From Halobacillus fulvus (GTDB lineage Bacteria > Bacillota > Bacilli > Bacillales > Halobacillaceae), in contig SCFO01000002.1 of the NCBI GenBank assembly GCA_004078665.1, positions 372,001 through 436,000 on the forward strand: a DNA stretch of 64,000 nucleotides, read 5' to 3'. Below are positions 61,572 through 64,000 of this stretch, in pieces. Below the pieces are notes generated by a model. It searched no databases and had not been told where the DNA came from. It was given only the letters and a program-made list of their open reading frames with translations. Numbering within the stretch: position 1 is the stretch's first letter; every line of letters starts with the position of its first letter. The translations under genes and the position numbers were made by a program.

Positions 61572-62738
61572 GTGCACATCAAAGAAAAAGAACTGACCTT
61601 TAAAAGTGAAATCAACAATAAATCGAAGGTCCTTTATTATACATTCGTAGGTTTCTTGTTTGCGCTAGGAGCCGCCTGTTTAGCAATGTCTGCTAGAATC
61701 TCTTTCATTGACCATTGGGCGATCGGTTTACTGCTCTTTATTCCAGGGGCGCTTGTTCTACTCGTTGTAGCCGGCATGGTGAGGAACGCTCCTTCAAGCT
61801 ATACTGTCATTCGACAATTCCGGTCGGATAGCTTCTACGATTACTTCCATTTTCCTGACAAAAAGATTGAGAATGAGCAGGTCATTCCATATGAAAACAT
61901 TGAGCGGATTTATTTAGGGAGAATCACTCGGTCTGTACCAAGTCACGATTATAGCGTTCTGATGGCCAATCCCGCTGTCGTTGTGCAATGGAGCGGAGAA
62001 GAACATAAAGAATTTCGCCTCGTTTCGCTAACGTATGATGAATTAGTGAATGTTTTGAACATCATGCCGAAAACAATTCCGCTCGTAGCGACAAAATATG
62101 ATCTGAGTCAAACCAATGATGCGACGGTCGGGATCGTATTAGAAAGTAACAACGATCTAATCCCAGTAGAAAGAAAAAACTTCGCTTTCCCTTATAAGCT
62201 TGGTCAAGTTGAGAGTGAAGACGTCATTTTTTGGGAGCCTATTGAGGTGAAAAACAATAGGGAAGAGAAAGTAGAGCGTCTCCGTCAAAAAGGGAATCGC
62301 ATCTTTTATGGAATTCTCGGCTTCATTTTTCTTTCCGGCATCTTTTTGCTTCCTCAATTCAGCTTTGAAAATGGATGGTTTGCGAATCTTTGGTCTCTGA
62401 TTACCATCCCGTCCCTGATGGGGGTCCTGGGGTATTTTATATATGCGTTCGAAAGTGGAGGGTTATGGAGCAAGGCCTGGTTACTAGGGAGACACATTTT
62501 ATTTATTCTGGCTGCCTATCTTTCAGGGAGCTTGCTCGGAAACGTTTTGTTTGCACCGGTTGAGGGGTTTGTGGACGCCGTAATCATCGAGGCCACGGTG
62601 GCCATTATGGCTATAGCTGTTACGTACGTCCTTATTAAAGTGGTGTATGTGGTGTTCATATTCGGTCGTGTGATTTTAGGTTTTGCCGGTTTGACGCCCA
62701 AAGAATTGAAGAAAAGCATGAGAAAGAACGCTTCATAA
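61572..62738 (+). CDS. Uncharacterised membrane protein, tandem paralogue 1
   Basis: 388-aa protein. GTG start, ten bases behind AAGGAGG. Layout: short basic N-tail, two helices (about 21-41 and 47-67), a soluble domain of about 150 residues that looks PH-like (YTVIRQFRSDSFYDYF, PYENIERIYLGRI, VVVQWSGEEHKEFRLVSLTY), then four C-terminal helices from about residue 240 and a positively charged end SMRKNAS. I do not recognise the family. The next gene encodes its paralogue with the same layout 53 bases on, so they are probably one operon and may form a hetero-oligomer. Confidence 0.7.
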   Translation: MHIKEKELTFKSEINNKSKVLYYTFVGFLFALGAACLAMSARISFIDHWAIGLLLFIPGALVLLVVAGMVRNAPSSYTVIRQFRSDSFYDYFHFPDKKIENEQVIPYENIERIYLGRITRSVPSHDYSVLMANPAVVVQWSGEEHKEFRLVSLTYDELVNVLNIMPKTIPLVATKYDLSQTNDATVGIVLESNNDLIPVERKNFAFPYKLGQVESEDVIFWEPIEVKNNREEKVERLRQKGNRIFYGILGFIFLSGIFLLPQFSFENGWFANLWSLITIPSLMGVLGYFIYAFESGGLWSKAWLLGRHILFILAAYLSGSLLGNVLFAPVEGFVDAVIIEATVAIMAIAVTYVLIKVVYVVFIFGRVILGFAGLTPKELKKSMRKNAS

Positions 62739-62791
62739 TCGCAATGCTCCAAAATGATCGTTAAGGATAAAACAGAGGAGGCATACGTCCG

Positions 62792-63955
62792 ATGAGCTTT
62801 TGGGAAGAAGAAGTGACAATCAAAAGAGAACATAACACGAAAACGACATGGGCTTATTACATTTTTACAGGCTTTTTAACATTACTCGCTATATTTTGTC
62901 TCGTTTTGTCCGTGAAAATGTCCCTGGATATTCACTGGGCTTTAGGCTTATTGCCACTATCTGGCGCTGCGCTCCTTCTCCTTGTTGTAGCAGGATTGAT
63001 CAGAAGTCCTCAGGAAAAGTACACACTCCAGTATCAATTTCGTCCGGATGGATTTTACGAATATCTCCATCTGCCCGATAAAAAAATGAAAGAGGAGCAA
63101 CTCATTCCCTACGAACAAATCGAACGAGTGTATATAGGGAGGGTATCCCAGTTGTCCGGTGGAGATGATTATAGTGAAATGAGAGCTGTCCCGGCAGTAG
63201 TTGTTCACTGGATGGAGGGGGAGAGTAAACACTACCGCCTAATCTCTGTGGTGTACGATCAACTAATCAAAATATTGTCGATGCTTCCGGACCACTTCCC
63301 AATCGAAGCGACAAAATATGATTTGGCCCCATTGAATAATGCTACAGTCGGCTTCCTGCTTGAGGAGGATGAGCTGATTCCAATTTCAAAACAACCGTTT
63401 GTTTTTCCATATGAGCTAGGGAACGTACGCAGAAAAAGCATTCCTTTGTGGGAACCGAGCAATATGAAGCAGAAGAGAGTAGAAAAGACAAAGCGACTCC
63501 GTCAAAGAGGAAATCGCCTATTCTATGGCATTCTTGGATTCGTCTTTCTTTCAGGCATGCTTTGGCTGCCTCATCTTAACTTTGAAGAGGGGTGGCTGGA
63601 TAACGTCTGGTTAGTTGTGACCATCTTGTCTCTATTCGCAGTCTTGGGGTACTTCATGTATTTGCATGAAAACGAAAAGCTGTGGAGGAAAGCACTGATG
63701 TTGGTTAAACATACGGTATTCACTTTACTTGCGTATCTCGGAGGGGGACTGGCAGGAGCCATTCTTTTCTACCCTTCTGACGAAATTGTCGGAGCCTCCG
63801 TCGACAACGCGGTGGTTGCGGTACTTGCTGTTTGGCTTACGTATGTGCTCGTTAAAATTGGGAAAGTCACCTATGTCATGGGAGGTGCTCTTCTGAAGTA
63901 TGCGGGTGTGACGCCTAGTGAACTGAGAAAAAGTATGGAAAAGGATGCCTCTTAA
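62792..63955 (+). CDS. Uncharacterised membrane protein, tandem paralogue 2
   Basis: 387-aa paralogue of the preceding protein. Shared blocks: PDKKxxxEQxIPYExIERxYxGR, the ATKYDL-x(6)-ATVGxxLE segment, RLRQxGNRxFYGILGFxFLSGxxxLP before the C-terminal helices, and the ending LTPKELKKSM versus VTPSELRKSM. AGAGGAGGC precedes the ATG. The soluble middle part is less conserved than the junctions with the membrane. Function unknown; a terminator follows directly. Confidence 0.7.
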   Translation: MSFWEEEVTIKREHNTKTTWAYYIFTGFLTLLAIFCLVLSVKMSLDIHWALGLLPLSGAALLLLVVAGLIRSPQEKYTLQYQFRPDGFYEYLHLPDKKMKEEQLIPYEQIERVYIGRVSQLSGGDDYSEMRAVPAVVVHWMEGESKHYRLISVVYDQLIKILSMLPDHFPIEATKYDLAPLNNATVGFLLEEDELIPISKQPFVFPYELGNVRRKSIPLWEPSNMKQKRVEKTKRLRQRGNRLFYGILGFVFLSGMLWLPHLNFEEGWLDNVWLVVTILSLFAVLGYFMYLHENEKLWRKALMLVKHTVFTLLAYLGGGLAGAILFYPSDEIVGASVDNAVVAVLAVWLTYVLVKIGKVTYVMGGALLKYAGVTPSELRKSMEKDAS

Positions 63956-63958
63956 CAG

Positions 63959-64000
63959 AAAACGCTCCAAAATCTATTCGAGATTTTGGAGCGCTTTTTC
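63959..64000 (+). terminator. Rho-independent terminator at the window edge
   Basis: AAAACGCTCCAAAATCT / AGATTTTGGAGCGCTTTTT stem behind the second paralogue; the T tract reaches the end of the window. Confidence 0.85.

Overview
The window looks like a chromosomal segment of a moderately halophilic, endospore-forming member of the Bacillaceae, most like Halobacillus. The pointers are spore genes (cwlJ-gerQ), the hemQ-pta pair of Firmicutes, the ywdI/ywdK/gerQ/cwlJ neighbourhood known from Bacillus, strong AGGAGG-type ribosome sites, and many salt-related transporters (BCCT osmolyte carrier, cation:proton antiporter, Na+-symporters) with acidic secreted proteins. I recognised no rRNA, tRNA, phage, IS transposase or CRISPR array. 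The genus is an inference from gene content.

Layout: 1-7.4 kb holds the end of a carotenoid-type FAD oxidoreductase, a zinc-ribbon micro-protein, a BCCT carrier, a stand-alone kynureninase, RecQ and a quinone-reductase-like MDR enzyme. 7.5-10.9 kb is a three-gene operon: circularly permuted ATP-grasp, alpha-E protein, transglutaminase. 10.9-14.5 kb has a brnQ gene broken by a 52-bp tandem duplication, behind a leader that encodes a peptide rich in branched-chain residues, then a CPA1 antiporter. 16-19 kb is a TRAP transporter operon whose binding protein probably starts at ATT. 19-22 kb has an MFS carrier and an AI-2E family protein. 22-26.3 kb has pepT, a Mn2+ (yybP-ykoY) riboswitch with terC, and small genes. 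26.6-30 kb has a GH13 glucosidase and a second riboswitch driving a Spo0M-like gene and a second terC. 30-34 kb is the FMN-riboswitch-controlled ribDEBAH operon.

34-46.4 kb is a mosaic of single genes: photolyase, M29 aminopeptidase, acyltransferase, GNATs, DJ-1 protein, YjiH protein, DUF523-DUF1722 protein, fructosamine kinase and a secreted metalloprotease. 46.6-54 kb has an ABC1 kinase with a phasin-like partner, a chemoreceptor, and a three-gene CuA cytochrome oxidase cluster. 54-61.4 kb carries ywaF-like, SNF transporter, ywdI, ywdK, gerQ, cwlJ, hemQ and pta. The window ends with two tandem paralogous membrane proteins of unknown function.

The most noteworthy non-coding content is: (i) two yybP-ykoY leaders that share a two-hairpin expression platform whose arms can re-pair across hairpins; (ii) a dispersed, about 150-bp palindromic repeat with five copies, all intergenic; (iii) the brnQ leader and the duplication that breaks the gene behind it.
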